From NCBI GenBank assembly GCA_900073065.1, contig FJOG01000003.1, positions 2,950,007 to 3,014,006 on the forward strand: a stretch of 64,000 nt of DNA. The letters run 5' to 3'. Below, one piece after another: positions 33,787-44,959 of the stretch. Under the pieces are notes generated by a model. That model was not told the origin of the DNA, searched no databases, and saw nothing but the letters and a program-made list of their open reading frames with translations. How positions within the stretch are numbered: the stretch's first letter is position 1; each line of letters begins with the position of its first letter. Source of the stretch: Phialocephala subalpina (lineage: Eukaryota > Ascomycota > Leotiomycetes > Helotiales > Mollisiaceae). The position numbers were made by a program, and so were the translations under genes.

Positions 33787-34273
33787 ATGGCAGTAGACAT
33801 CGTCAATCGAAACCAAGTGGGGTTTATCCTCCTAGCGACTCTCTTCATCGGCTACTTTCTAGCCTCAACATTCATCATAAAAATGGATATCGCAACTGGT
33901 TACTTCCTCGTATTTGGAGCTACTTTAGTCAGCGGCAATAATCCATCGCTCGAACACTCACTACCGTGGCGATTTATCCTAGCCCTCTTGATATCCTCTG
34001 CGACTTGGCGTTCGGAGCTGAAGCTATTCGACATGGGCGCTGAGAGAGCGGCAAGGAAAATCAAAAATCAGAATGCGAAACCAATGTTCTTGATATTATG
34101 TATGACTGTTTGGATCGCCTTTCAGAGCGTTATGGCAGGAAAGGTAGGTGCTTTATGACTTCTTAGATGTGTTGGACAAGAAAGTTACGATCTATTACAC
34201 GCAACAGGAGGCTTCAGATGCTAAGGTTCTGGGACGGTTCATTGGATTCGCGTTGGTCAAATTTTTGTCGTAA
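33787..34273 (+). pseudogene. small membrane protein, tandem copy 2, probable one-base insertion near its end
   Basis: The frame from ATG 33787 (MAVDIVNRNQVGFILLATLF) runs 123 codons and stops at 34158. Helices: FILLATLFIGYFLASTF, GYFLVFGATLVSG, WRFILALLISSATWRSELKLF and FLILCMTVWIAFQSVM. Beyond the stop, one base off, LDVLDKKVTIYYTQQEASDA and GRFIGFALVKFLS continue to TAA at 34271. These match the end of copy 1 (EMVDRQTTIYKQP). An extra T at about 34156 would explain it. Alternatively an intron 34145-34207 (GTAGGT...CAACAG) joins exon 1 in frame to EASDAKVLGRF, skipping the matching block. Confidence 0.6.
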
Positions 34274-34485
34274 TTCTGTATATGGGAGCTTCAAATGACC
34301 TACTTTTGACCATAGGCGTAGGTTGTCTTCAATAAAGAAATTTCTAAGTCCATTTCCAGCCACCAAGACTTGAACGCAATTAATTACCTTTCCTTCTCCG
34401 AACAATGACACCTTTCTAACACACATACCAGACAGAGTCTTCATAGTTTACTTTACAGCTTTCAAACTCAAAGCTAAACTCCAAC

Positions 34486-34907
34486 ATGGTAAGTGTCCTC
34501 CGATTCTTGATCTGGCACCTCGACGTGTATTCCAACCACTTGGCATACAGCATCCCTCTCATCGCCTTTCACCGATTTCTCTACTTATTTACGAGCCGCT
34601 GTTCTATCTCTTCGCCATAGTTGCTCTTGTTCGTATCGAATTTATCCTCACTCAAAGTACAAACTGGCAATCAACCGGTTCGAAAGTCCTCGACTTCTTG
34701 AAAATAAATCGCCGACAAAACAGAATCAACAGCGCGAAAGTCTCAGCCGTCGGAGTGTTGCTCGCTCTTTGGTTGGCATTCGCGGCGTTCAAACTCGTGG
34801 AGACTCTTGGAAAACTGCTTGAGATTTACATCGACTACGTTGTTGAGAGGTTGGAGAAGTTTAAATGGGAGAAATTATTTGGCGCTTCTGGTGCTGTGGA
34901 GCTATAA
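34486..34907 (+). CDS. small membrane protein, tandem copy 3, start codon alone in exon 1
   Basis: The ATG at 34486-34488 is followed at once by GTAAGT. Intron 34489-34550 ends CATACAG, and exon 2 34551-34907 is open throughout: 119 aa starting MHPSHRLSPISLL. Helices: SLLIYEPLFYLFAIVALVRIEF and SAVGVLLALWLAFAAFKLVETL, then an amphipathic lysine-rich end (YVVERLEKFKWEKLFG). Size and position put it with copies 1 and 2, though it is more divergent. No function is known. Exon 2 has no early ATG of its own, which supports the one-codon first exon. Confidence 0.65.
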
Positions 34908-35265
34908 GGTGCATGCTTGTCGTGGTAAGAGGCTCATATCGAGTGGTGTCCGTGAATCTTCGCGAGCTTTGCAACGACATGGGAGTAGAGATGGCGTTAG
35001 ACTGTCAGTAGATGAATAATCAACATCCTATTGATTCCAAACATTCCGCTCTCTTGGCAGTGTGATTGCTGGAAGCCTGGAACAGCTGCAAGACAATCAT
35101 TTTCAGTGATCGCCTCATGATGTGAATATCATCAAAGCCACTTGCTAAGTACTTGAGCTCACATACCTTCTTTCCTAAATAAAATAAGACCAAGATTAAT
35201 CAAGCTCAATCAAAACTCCAAGAAGAATCGTCACGTCACAACAGAAAGTCGAATTAACCTCAAGC
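34908..35265. other. intergenic, nothing supported
   Basis: About 360 bases; promoter space for the secreted-protein gene. Confidence 0.5.
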
Positions 35266-36122
35266 ATGAAGCACATCCAGAACATCCTCGCCCTCCTGCT
35301 TCTTTCCTTCCCTCTCCCGAGTCTCGGACAGAACCCACCCCAATACGTCCTCTTCTTCTCCGCAGGCGCACCCATAACCTACGTGCGTCCCTTCCCCAAT
35401 CTTTCCCCACGCTTTCCCCCTCCCACTAAGAACGCTCCAAGTTCCAAAACACCCTCCAAATCCCCACCTCCCACCAATCCCCAAACCTAATAGCAATCTG
35501 GTCCGGCCTCCAACCCGCATCCAACGCATTCGTCTATCAGACCGTGATTGAAGGCCTCAATGGGGCATGGTGGAATGCGCCGCAGGTTTGTTGCACGCCA
35601 CAGGAATACTATGGGCCGAATATCCAACGTAAGTATTGCTCGAAGCAAGAAAAGAAGAGGGTGGTGGGGAAGAGGAAGACTAATGTGGATAGTGTTGCCC
35701 GGAGATTCGTTGAAGAGTGTTTTCGAGCTGCGGTCTGATGGCCAGGTAACGGATACTTGGGAGTACAGTTCTAGCGGCCAAGAGAACCCGTTTAGTGGGA
35801 GTGCGGTTTTGGATCCGCATAAATACCAAGATGGGGCAGATCTGATCAACGCACTCTTCAGCATCGAGCCTCAGACGCCATATTCGGAATGGGATTTTGG
35901 GAATGTGTTGTTCAAAGATATCGTTATCACTGCTCAGACCACAAGTACGGCGTGGTGTACTCCGTAAGTTCTCCATAGGTACGTATTGGGAAATGAATGA
36001 TAATGAAAGGTAGCAAATTCGGCCGAGGTGGCTTTACGGTCACTTACACCAAACCGGTTCATAGCGTTAGTGAGGGGACGAGCACCTGCTCGTTTGGGCA
36101 GATTGAGTTAGTGAAGACATGA
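35266..36122 (+). CDS. secreted protein of unknown function
   Basis: Four exons: 35266-35386, 35494-35628, 35693-35963, 36014-36122; about 211 aa. A signal peptide (QNILALLLLSFPLPSLGQ) comes first. The mature part has SGLQPASNAFVYQTVIEGLNG, CCTPQEYYGPNIQLLPGDSL, WEYSSSGQENPFSG, a C-terminal be­ta-rich run with FGRGGFTVTYTKP and paired cysteines. Introns 2 and 3 have GTAAGT donors. Intron 1 is uncertain: to keep frame with the acceptor TAATAG at 35493, its donor must be GTCCCT at 35387, although the better GTGCGT is at 35383. I do not recognise the fold; the all-beta look recalls secreted lectin/peptidase-G1-like jellyrolls, without proof. Confidence 0.65.
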
Positions 36123-36447
36123 CACTAAGGAAGGAGAGGTGATGAGGGAGGTGAGAATGGATGTGTGAATGTTGTATTGGAGGAATGGGGAGTCTGTAGA
36201 ACATGCAAAAATATTTATGTGGAGCCACTTGGCAGAACGTTTGTCGCGACATTGGAGGCAAAACCTTTAGTCTCGGTCCCAAGCACCTCACATCACTTTG
36301 GCGAGACACTTTTCTCCTAATGTCCGTGAATCATCAAGCCCAAAATGTATGCATGACTCCACTTCTCAATATCCAGTCCAAGAAACGACAATCACACAAC
36401 AGCACTTGAAAGCTTGAACTAACATTTCAAAGTAAAGTCAACAAGGC

Positions 36448-39400
36448 TCAAGCCCATCTCTCCGCCCTAGCAGGCCTAACATCAGACCAGAAATCGGGAT
36501 CAATATGCTCTCCCACTTGCTCATAATCGCGTCCACCTCTCGCACTCCCCGGCATGGGAAAGCCCATCTGAAACCTCTCCACATCTCTTGTTCTCTCTTT
36601 CTGTTTCTTCTCCTTCTCCTTGGACGGTTTTGGCGTTTTTGTTGGCTTCGGAGGTTTAGGAGGTTTCGGTTCCTTAGGAGGCTTTGGTGGTTTCGGCCAA
36701 ATGACGAGATCAGGCGGTCGGTCGACGATTTCAACACCCCATCTTCGTTTTCCGCGACTTTCAAACCATCCCATACGCACCATCTCCGTGCCTCCAGCGT
36801 CGGTTTTCAACGCCTCTTTATCATCTGCTTGACTCAAGAGACGTTCGCTGGCGTACACGAATCCCAACACAGAGCCAAGGGTATCGACATCTCGGGGTAA
36901 GAGACGGAGATAATTTCTATGCCAGGAGAGGATCACCGCGGTTGTGAGGAGTAGGAAGATTAGGATCGAGAGGCAGAGGAATACGGCTGCGGGGCTGAGA
37001 TCGAGTTGTGAGATTCGTGTCGTTACGACCGAGTTGACAGTTGCTGGCGTGTTAGAGGCTGTGAAATTATCTTGCAGAAAGCCTTTGTTGGCGCTGAACA
37101 TTGTAGGTCCGAGATCAGATGGGATGACTGAGCCACGGGGTTGGAGGACCCATGATCCGTTCATATACATCCCACCACTCTTCGTAACGTTTGAATGAAC
37201 GAAGTGCTTGAAGAACATTGAAAACACAGTAGAAGAAGCATTGGCTAGGGTGTTGGGATCAAGCAGGGCAGAATTGTCGTTATTGACTAGAGAGCGGGAG
37301 ACGTAGGACATGAAGTCTAGGTTTAGGCCTGGGAGGCGGAAGTTGAATGTTCGGTCTTCAAGGTTCTCGGCCAATGTAGAAGTCGCCATTGGGTCGTTAC
37401 CTGTGAGTGCTGAGTTTGCGGCGCCCAAGAGAGCGTCGTGAAAGAGATATCCGTACGAGACTGTCATGTTGTTGACGAAGCTACCCGGCTTGACCTCGTA
37501 TCCATACCCTACCCACATTGTCGAGTTGTATGGCACCCCCTGCGACATGTTTACCTGGACGTAATTATAAGCCCAAGCATTCGGATCAACACTCGGAACA
37601 TCGTTGATCGTATAGTTCTGAACAATTTCCGTCGAGACATCGACCGTGACACTCGCACTCGCAGACTCGAAAATCGGCGTACAATTCATAGCAGTGACCT
37701 TCGGAATGTCCTTCCAGACCCAGTGGACATGTGCTCCGTAGCCTTCTCCAAAACTGCGATTATCGGCATCGGTCGAGTCGTTGAATTGTTCAGCGTATGG
37801 ATGTCCTGTCAACCACTTCACCACGATACCTGAGTGAGGACTATCTGCGGGAGGAGACCAGTAACCGATTGAAGACTCTTTCAGTACCCCGTCTGACTCG
37901 TCGCCGCAGCATTTCATGCGATAGTCGGTTGCGAAGAAGCTGAAGTATGGATTGCTGTCATCATAATATTTGTACTTCCCGCCACCGATCGATTCGTTCA
38001 AAGCGAGTCCAAGTTTCAGCTCGTACCCAGTCTTGAGATCAGATGGGATATTTGCATCGTTCCATGCTGTCTTGTTTGTGAAATCCAAGGTGTAGAGCCA
38101 AGCGGAAGTATTGGACATGTCGATGGGAGTACAATCGAGTCTGCCTCGGAGAGCTGGAGTATCGAACGTCACGTTGCTGGCAGGTCCAGCAATTGGAACT
38201 GAATCGGTAAACGAAACAGCTCGAGATGAAGTCGGGATTGAAGACATATCAACTGGCATGAAGGCCCAATCATCACTCATCCAGGCAGAAGGCGTCGTGT
38301 TGTAAGCACCTTCGTTGATGGAGGCATACAACCAGCTTGTCAGTAGATTGCCGTAGACATTCGTGAGAGCTCCTTTGGCATTCTGAGTTTCCACACTGGC
38401 CGAGTACCCATGTTGTGGAGGTGGAGGTACTTCAAAGATTGCTGGCACGCTCCTGAACTCCATACTCCGCCCTAGAGTGGTGTTATGAGACCGAAAGCCA
38501 GGATTTCTGTCCCAGAGAGCTGACATGCCGACAGTGAAGATCTCAGAGAGGAAGGCTCCAGCAGCGACGACCACTAGAAGCCAATGCCGATGGGCAGCTG
38601 CTTTGCCTACGGCCCATAATAAAGGAGCGCTCAAGTATGAAAGGACAGTCATCTTCGTGCTCTCGTGCGGGTGATGAGCCATTGAGACGTAGGGTTGAAG
38701 TCTGCGGAAGGTTTCGTCCACTGAGCCCCACCAGAGCTTAACTCCGACTGCAATCAAGGTTGGAATGATTGAGTATGGCGCAAGAGCTTCAACTGATCGG
38801 TTGTCGATCTTGAAATCTAGTGTCGAGACTAAGAATGACTGGTATATTCCAGACGAGCGATACTTGGCATAAAGAACTGCGAGCGTGATGACGAGAGCAA
38901 CGAGGAGTAGCAGAAGCGGGACGAGGAGCCTGCCTCTGAGCACCTTGGGTCGCCAATCTTCTGACTTCGGTTGTACATTGATTGAAGTTGTGTCGAACTC
39001 TGTTCAACATTCATTAGTATTTACGATAATGTCTCGGCGTATGTAGTATATTTACGTGATTGCAGGAAGTTGTCTTTGATATAGTAGGAGTAGAGCACTC
39101 CACCCCGCAACGAGAAAATATATCCATCAAGCTGTTTCAGCATCGCATCCTCGGACGACCGATCCAAGCCTTCGAAAATTGCCCTCGTCGATGGCTCCGT
39201 ACGAACAAGAGAAGCAGCTGCCGCAGTCGAGAAAGGATTCTGGTAGAGATTGAGAGGCCGTCTACCAAGACGAGTGAACCACATTGCCAATCCAATCATG
39301 ACAGTTGAGATGAACAGTATGGCCGTCAAAAGTGTACCAACTATCACACTAACAACAATCCTCTCCTCGCTCAAACCAATTTGTCCTTGAACCTCCTCCG

Positions 39401-41291
39401 CCTGGTTGGTACCGATCTGCTGGAACACTGACTGCATGCTTTCACCAAGTAGACGTTGCTTGACTTGTCTTGCTTGTTCGACGAGATTCGGATTCGCGAT
39501 CATTGCTGTCATATTGAAACCGTTCTGAGCTGCAACGAGGATCAAGGGCCCACCAACACCAGGCCGAACAGTCAAGACCGGGTTGGAAGAGGAGTCTGGA
39601 GGTTGGAATTTCGAAGACCAATTCTGGCTCAAAAATGTATTCTCAAATCCAGTCATGTTCAGAACGCTCGCAGAGAGTGGGATTTTCGTACGATTGAACT
39701 CTTTCTCATCGAAATTGAATGATGAAGCGCTGCCTGTGTTCGAGACCACGACGGGCAGGTTGGCGGAATAGTAGCTGGAACCACAGATATATCCCTGTGC
39801 TTGATATGGCTGAACAGACTCTGGAGCGGCGAGAAAGAACATCGTCCTATCTCCGCATTGACTACTCAAATTCAGGGCGATCGATCTGTTACCACTAAAG
39901 TCCTCGGCAGTACCATTGCTTACTTCCCAGAGAAGTGGGTAGCTGTAGTTTGGTGCTGCTGCCCACCATCCTCCGCCAGTCGACCAGATCACCCCGTTTC
40001 CAGCATATCCAGGTTGGAGACTCGAAAGACCAAAAGAACAACCATCTGCGGACTCGAGGACGAAAGATGTGAGATTGACTGCCGCACCTGTCGTTCTATT
40101 GTCCGTTCGTTGAGTGTCGTTGAGTGAGTAGTTCGAGAAGCCTTGGAGATTCATCGTATCGCACTGGATGCTCGATTGGAAAACTGTGGTGTTTGCTCTC
40201 CACTCTTCCTCATTGGCAGATAGAGCAGACCCGGATGGGACTGAGTGCATATCAGAGGGCCAGAATGGAACCACTGTGTAGTTGTTGCTGAGCCAGGCGG
40301 ACGTGGTCGTGTTCAGTATGATGCTCGATATCGTTCGAAAGAACACAGAATCGTCTGTAGACAGCTCCATCGGACTGGCAACTGAGATCGCAAGTCTCGA
40401 AAACGAGGCATCTCGAGTGATCAATACTTCGGCAGGACCAAGTAAAGCAGCCGAGAATGGCGAGACAATCAAGAGACCCAAGATGTAGACAATTGAAGCC
40501 CAGAACAATGCATAATTGCGAATCCCATCATTTTTTCGTTTGCTGAATGCATCGATTGGATCGAACCAGAAAACTCTTGGCTTGAATAACAAGCTTGATG
40601 CTGCGGAAGCTCCTTGGGGTCTTGAAAGTCTTGCATACACTTCGGTCCTTCGGATGTCGTTGACCATAGCCATGAGAAGTAACGTATAGATGACGGCGAA
40701 CAAAGTCGGAGTAAAGCGCCATCCGAATAGGAAGATGGATGTGTTTTGATCTGAGCCGAGTCCTGAGTTCTTTGCCGATTTGATCGTGAGTGCCATTACC
40801 AGTACACCGAGTCCGAAGGATACCAGGAGAAGGATTGTCATGAAAGGCCATCTCAACGCGTTGGGAAGCCATTGGCATTGTCTGTCCGGAGGTGGATCAC
40901 GGTAAACTGCAGGATGTGGTTCGAAGGTGTCAAACACTGGTTCTATCCTGCTTTGAGGTGTTGAGTCTTTGCTTGGTGATCCAACGACATCTCGAGGGGT
41001 TGCGGGGGTGATATCCATGAGAGGAATGCCCTGCCCTCCAATATCATTGCCATGATACCCCGTATCAGGACTGAACGTCGAGATGAATCCATGACCATAG
41101 AAACCCTCACTGGACTTTGTCGAAAGTCGTGAGACCGAAGAGATCCGATCATCATCATCGTAGCCGCCTCGAACATCGAATGTGTATCCTGAAGGTACTG
41201 CAAGTGTATCGCGTCGTTCTAATCCCACAGGCTTCCTAGGGATAGTTTGACGTCTGCCCGGCGCTGGACGTGTAGCTTTTTCATCATCCAT
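36448..41291 (-). CDS. large DUF3433-type membrane protein, 1595 aa
   Basis: Two exons, 41291-39056 and 38999-36448, intron GTAAAT...GAACAG with branch ACTAATG; lengths sum to whole codons. The two long open frames look like separate genes but splice cleanly (LQSQFDTTSINVQPKSEDWRP). The N-terminal 140 residues are polar, then helices RWPFMTILLLVSFGLGVLV, FTPTLFAVIYTLLLMAMVNDI and FWASIVYILGLLIVSPF, a large N-glycosylation-rich outer loop, and a helix near residue 690 (VSVIVGTLLTAILFISTVMI). The same plan repeats in exon 2 (LVPLLLLLVALVITLAVL, AYSIIPTLIAVGVKLWWG, AAVFLCLSILIFLLLTTAV). The C-terminus has PKPPK repeats. DUF3433 proteins usually carry this duplicated unit; the role is unknown. 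Confidence 0.85.
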
Positions 41292-42400
41292 TTGACGCGT
41301 CAGAACATGATGTTATCGTGAAGTGGCAGTCTCTGATGCTCCAGACTGCTCACCCTTCGGTTCCCAGTCTCGACTCTTCATGCGATGTCGTTGATACAGT
41401 ATATCGCCGAAAAGCACCGATGAAGAGCATGTTCACATCGAAGGAACGATGTACCTTTCCTCCCAGTTAGTCTCTTCTAGTTGATTAATGCGGGCCGAGA
41501 TAAGGTAGATCCAGAATCCTTCGAACCCACGATGCTCAAGTCTAGGCTGTAGAGGCGGGGTTTTCATTGGTGTTGACAAGCCGAACTGTCGTGCGAAGAG
41601 GCTGTGCTTTCCCGAATATGTTTCGAGCCTGGATAGCGCTTGCTTGGAGAGTATGAAACGTATGGTTTCTTGCATGTAGGAGACATCTCTCCGTGATCGA
41701 TCGCTGACACTGCATGTGGAAATGAGGCGCAGCATGGCGTTTTCTTAGCGGCCATGTGCAAAACCACGATGATTTGGGGAAGATCGTCAAGTCAAAATCT
41801 ATTTATAAATGGTGGAAAGAAGCTTAACTTAATCTCATGATGACAGACGATGGATGATCAGTTGAGTAGCTCGGGATTACAGCATTTGTGGCAGGTTGAT
41901 GTGATGCAGGAAGCCACTAAAAGATGCGATGAAGAGGAGGATGGGCCCCTGGCTTGAAGAAGACGGTGAGGAGCAAGCGAAATTTGGGACACTCGGGACA
42001 ATTTCCCCACCAACAGGTGGCCATGGCTCCGAGAAAGCGGGGACTCGAGGTTAGCAACAAGATCCCATTTCGAATTGTTCCCTCCATTTCGGTTCCAAAG
42101 TACAGATCTCGCAGATATAATCGCCTTTCTCTTCGTCCTCGTGCAGAAAACCGCCAACTGTCAGATGGAGAAAGAACAGGGTGCTCGCGAACTTTAGGAC
42201 GTAGTTGCTTGTAACCAAGTACGCATCTGGGCAGGACCTTCACAAGACCCCGAAAGTAGGAGACGACACGCATCTTAAATTCATTTCCTATCTTCATCTT
42301 AAAATACAGATCTCGCAGCTGCCCCTCTCTTCACGCCAGCTCTTCACGAGCAAAGCTGGTATCTCTTCGCCGCTCTCTGCACACTGCCTCTTTCCCCCCC
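41292..42400. other. intergenic, nothing supported
   Basis: About 1.1 kb holding the promoter of the DUF3433 gene. Minus-strand frames at 41433-41790 have real ATGs but no family features. Confidence 0.5.
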
Positions 42401-43984
42401 TCATGCCAAATTCCTCACACACTTCCCATTCAACCACCTACTCGTCCTCACAGCTCCCAGATCAAACGCCCTCCAATAAACATCTGCAACCCAAACCACC
42501 ACCGGCGTCGTTAGTACAACCCCCACAAAAAACCCCGTCGGATACCCCACCCCCGCGCCTCTTCCACCAGGCCACCACCTCATAGCCGTGCCAATAATGC
42601 TTTGCCCAACTGTATGCAACATCGTCCAATGCACTATATAGAAACTAAAACTTATATCCCCAACATAAGCCGCTAAGGCACTATCGAATGGTTTCTGGAG
42701 GAAGGAGAGGTGTTCGAAGGAGAGGAGAAGGAGGAGGGCGGAGAGGGAGACCCAGAAACATTGTACGAGGCGGTCGTTGTCGCCTATGCTATGGTAGCCG
42801 TTGTTGTAGGTGTTGGGTGTCCAATTGAAGAGGGTTCTAAAACCGGGGGAGTTGCTGGCGCCGCGGGCGGGCCAGCTGCCTATCCATAAGGATGTGATTA
42901 GGGCTGTGATCCAAAAGATTGCGTTGAAGGTTTTCCAAATGATAGATGTCTTGGGGGAAAGGAGGTAGAGACTTTCGAAATTGTAGAGAGAGGAAGCTTG
43001 GTTCCTGAAAATTCGAAGTTCGGCGAGGACGCTGCCGCAGATGAAGAGGAAGGTGTCCCAGCGGCCGATGTGCAGCAGGAAGCCAGCGAGCAGGATCATG
43101 CATGAGATTCTGGGGAGAGGACGTATGTTGCCGAGAGAGCAGACGGCGAGGAAAACGACCATTGAACCGCGGAATTCCATAGGTAAAGTCCAGAGTGGTT
43201 CGACGGTAGGTGGGAAGTACTCATCCCAAACAGAAGGGTTGATCATACGAATAAAGATCGGTATATAGTCCGTATATTGAGTCCAAATTGAGGATTCTCT
43301 CTCATAACAGGAGTTTTGTGTAAAATTGCCATCGCCGTAGCAGCCAAAGTAGACGATGGTTGCGGTTCCGATCATGATGGGTACGACTGGGAGGAACAAT
43401 CGTGGTGTTCGACGGAAGACGGCTGAAGAGAGATTGACGAAGAGAGCGCCACTGTCGTGTTTGCGGGCGAGTTGGAGGGGCTTGTAGGAGAGTACGTAGC
43501 CGGACAGGATGAAGAAGATGGCTACCATGAAGCGGCCGGAGTAGATTACTCGGATGAGGGGACGTTGGATGAAGTAGGTTTCGCTAGGTCGGGAACCATA
43601 GCCCCAGTGTATCCAAGTTTCGTAGCCGACATGTTGTATGTATACCAGTGAGGCTGCTAGCCCACGTATGCCATTCAGGTATGTGGTCTCTGTGATCCTT
43701 CTCTCTACTTTCTGGTGATGTCGGTCGATGTATGGGGCGAGAAACGAGGGGACGAGGAAGAAGGCACTCTTCCACGCAGTCTCGACAGCCCAAGACGACA
43801 AAGCTTTCGAGTAAGTTGTGGAAGTCGCCGTTGTGCTTTTCGGCTCGTGTGGGTCTGCTTCGATATCATCCCTCGGAGGTGTCGGAGGGGAATCGCCAGG
43901 GTTTGTACTCAGAAGCTCATAATGGCCCAAGCTGGTAGATGCGCGAGACGGCAGAAATTGGTAAAGTCGAAGAAAGATTCCCAT
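42401..43984 (-). CDS. acyltransferase 3 family membrane protein
   Basis: One exon; ATG 43984 (MGIFLRLYQFLPSR) gives 527 aa, and an in-frame ATG at 44143 would add 53 residues of less typical sequence. After a polar N-terminus comes TTYLNGIRGLAASLVYIQHVGY, the R-G-x-A-A region of acyltransferase-3 proteins with the catalytic histidine (QHVG). Next come SGRFMVAIFFILSGYVLSYKPL, FRRTPRLFLPVVPIMIGTA and WTLPMEFRGSMVVFLAVC. The C-terminal helices end in AYVGDISFSFYIVHWTMLH. About ten membrane segments. Family members O-acylate sugars, peptidoglycan or small molecules using acyl-CoA. The target is unknown. Confidence 0.9.
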   Translation of the reverse strand: MGIFLRLYQFLPSRASTSLGHYELLSTNPGDSPPTPPRDDIEADPHEPKSTTATSTTYSKALSSWAVETAWKSAFFLVPSFLAPYIDRHHQKVERRITETTYLNGIRGLAASLVYIQHVGYETWIHWGYGSRPSETYFIQRPLIRVIYSGRFMVAIFFILSGYVLSYKPLQLARKHDSGALFVNLSSAVFRRTPRLFLPVVPIMIGTATIVYFGCYGDGNFTQNSCYERESSIWTQYTDYIPIFIRMINPSVWDEYFPPTVEPLWTLPMEFRGSMVVFLAVCSLGNIRPLPRISCMILLAGFLLHIGRWDTFLFICGSVLAELRIFRNQASSLYNFESLYLLSPKTSIIWKTFNAIFWITALITSLWIGSWPARGASNSPGFRTLFNWTPNTYNNGYHSIGDNDRLVQCFWVSLSALLLLLSFEHLSFLQKPFDSALAAYVGDISFSFYIVHWTMLHTVGQSIIGTAMRWWPGGRGAGVGYPTGFFVGVVLTTPVVVWVADVYWRAFDLGAVRTSRWLNGKCVRNLA

Positions 43985-44959
43985 CTCTGCGAGGAAAGTG
44001 GCGAGTACACTGGCAGGAAACTTTTCGCAGATGCAAGAGAGGACACCAGCAACGGCACGATGACACTGGTCAACATTCCAATGACCAAAGCGCGTGCCGG
44101 ACGCGCTGAAATCAATTAAAGACCAACATATTCGATACCACATTATACATACTGTACTTATGAACTACCATGATGAAGAGGAGGATTACTCGGTTGACAA
44201 ATTATGACAAAAAGGACTCCGTCATGCCCGAGTGTCCAAGAATGTTTTCTAGGCAAATGCGACAGTGTGAGTCGGGTGTTGACAACGACATCCATTCATT
44301 GAAGCCTATACTGAGAAATTTGGATTAGGGATGAATACTGATTTTTCATTGAAACTCAAATGTTGTGGAAATCGGGAAGGGTGCGAAAGAGTTGTGAATA
44401 GCTTCAGTTTCAAGGGCGCGGGTGCTGTGAAATTTGCGACCGGTACGCTGTCAGCGCTGAGGCTCTGGTTTGCATGACAACCTTGTTGATCGTTTGGTGG
44501 AGCGCGCAACAAGGCAGAATCAAATCGAAGAGCCTGCCTGCCAATCTCTGCTCAACAAGAAAGGAAACAACAGGAGCCTCTCTATGCTCAAAGAAGACGT
44601 CGAAATCTTCGAGTCGTCGCGGCGAAGAAATCCGAGATCCGAAACACTCCATAGCCGTCCCAATAGCCGACCAGCGGCGTGTCAGAAGCAAAAAGCCCAC
44701 CATCCCCGGTTAGGATTCCCGAGGCACTACCCATGAAATGCGGGGTATAACATCCAGCCACGACTTGATTGGGGGCTGAGATCTTTTGCTGCAAGTCGCA
44801 CCAGAGATCTGTTGCACATCGACAATTTGCTTTCCCAGAGCTCACCTCGGGTAGTGTTGGGGATAGCCGTGCTGGTGTTGGACGAGAAACCTCATATATT
44901 ATTTGTTGCTTGTGTTTGCGAGATCTCGAGTGAGAAGAGATAACTTTTTATTGGACGCG
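43985..44959. other. divergent intergenic region, nothing supported
   Basis: About 975 bases between the leftward acyltransferase and the rightward acyl-CoA dehydrogenase. Small frames at 44410-44740 look like chance ORFs. Confidence 0.5.

Noticed and set aside
36448..41291. Two separate DUF3433-like genes (36448-38943 and 39021-41291)
   Set aside because: A normal intron (39055-39000) joins them in frame, and the right-hand frame has no own ATG at its proper start.
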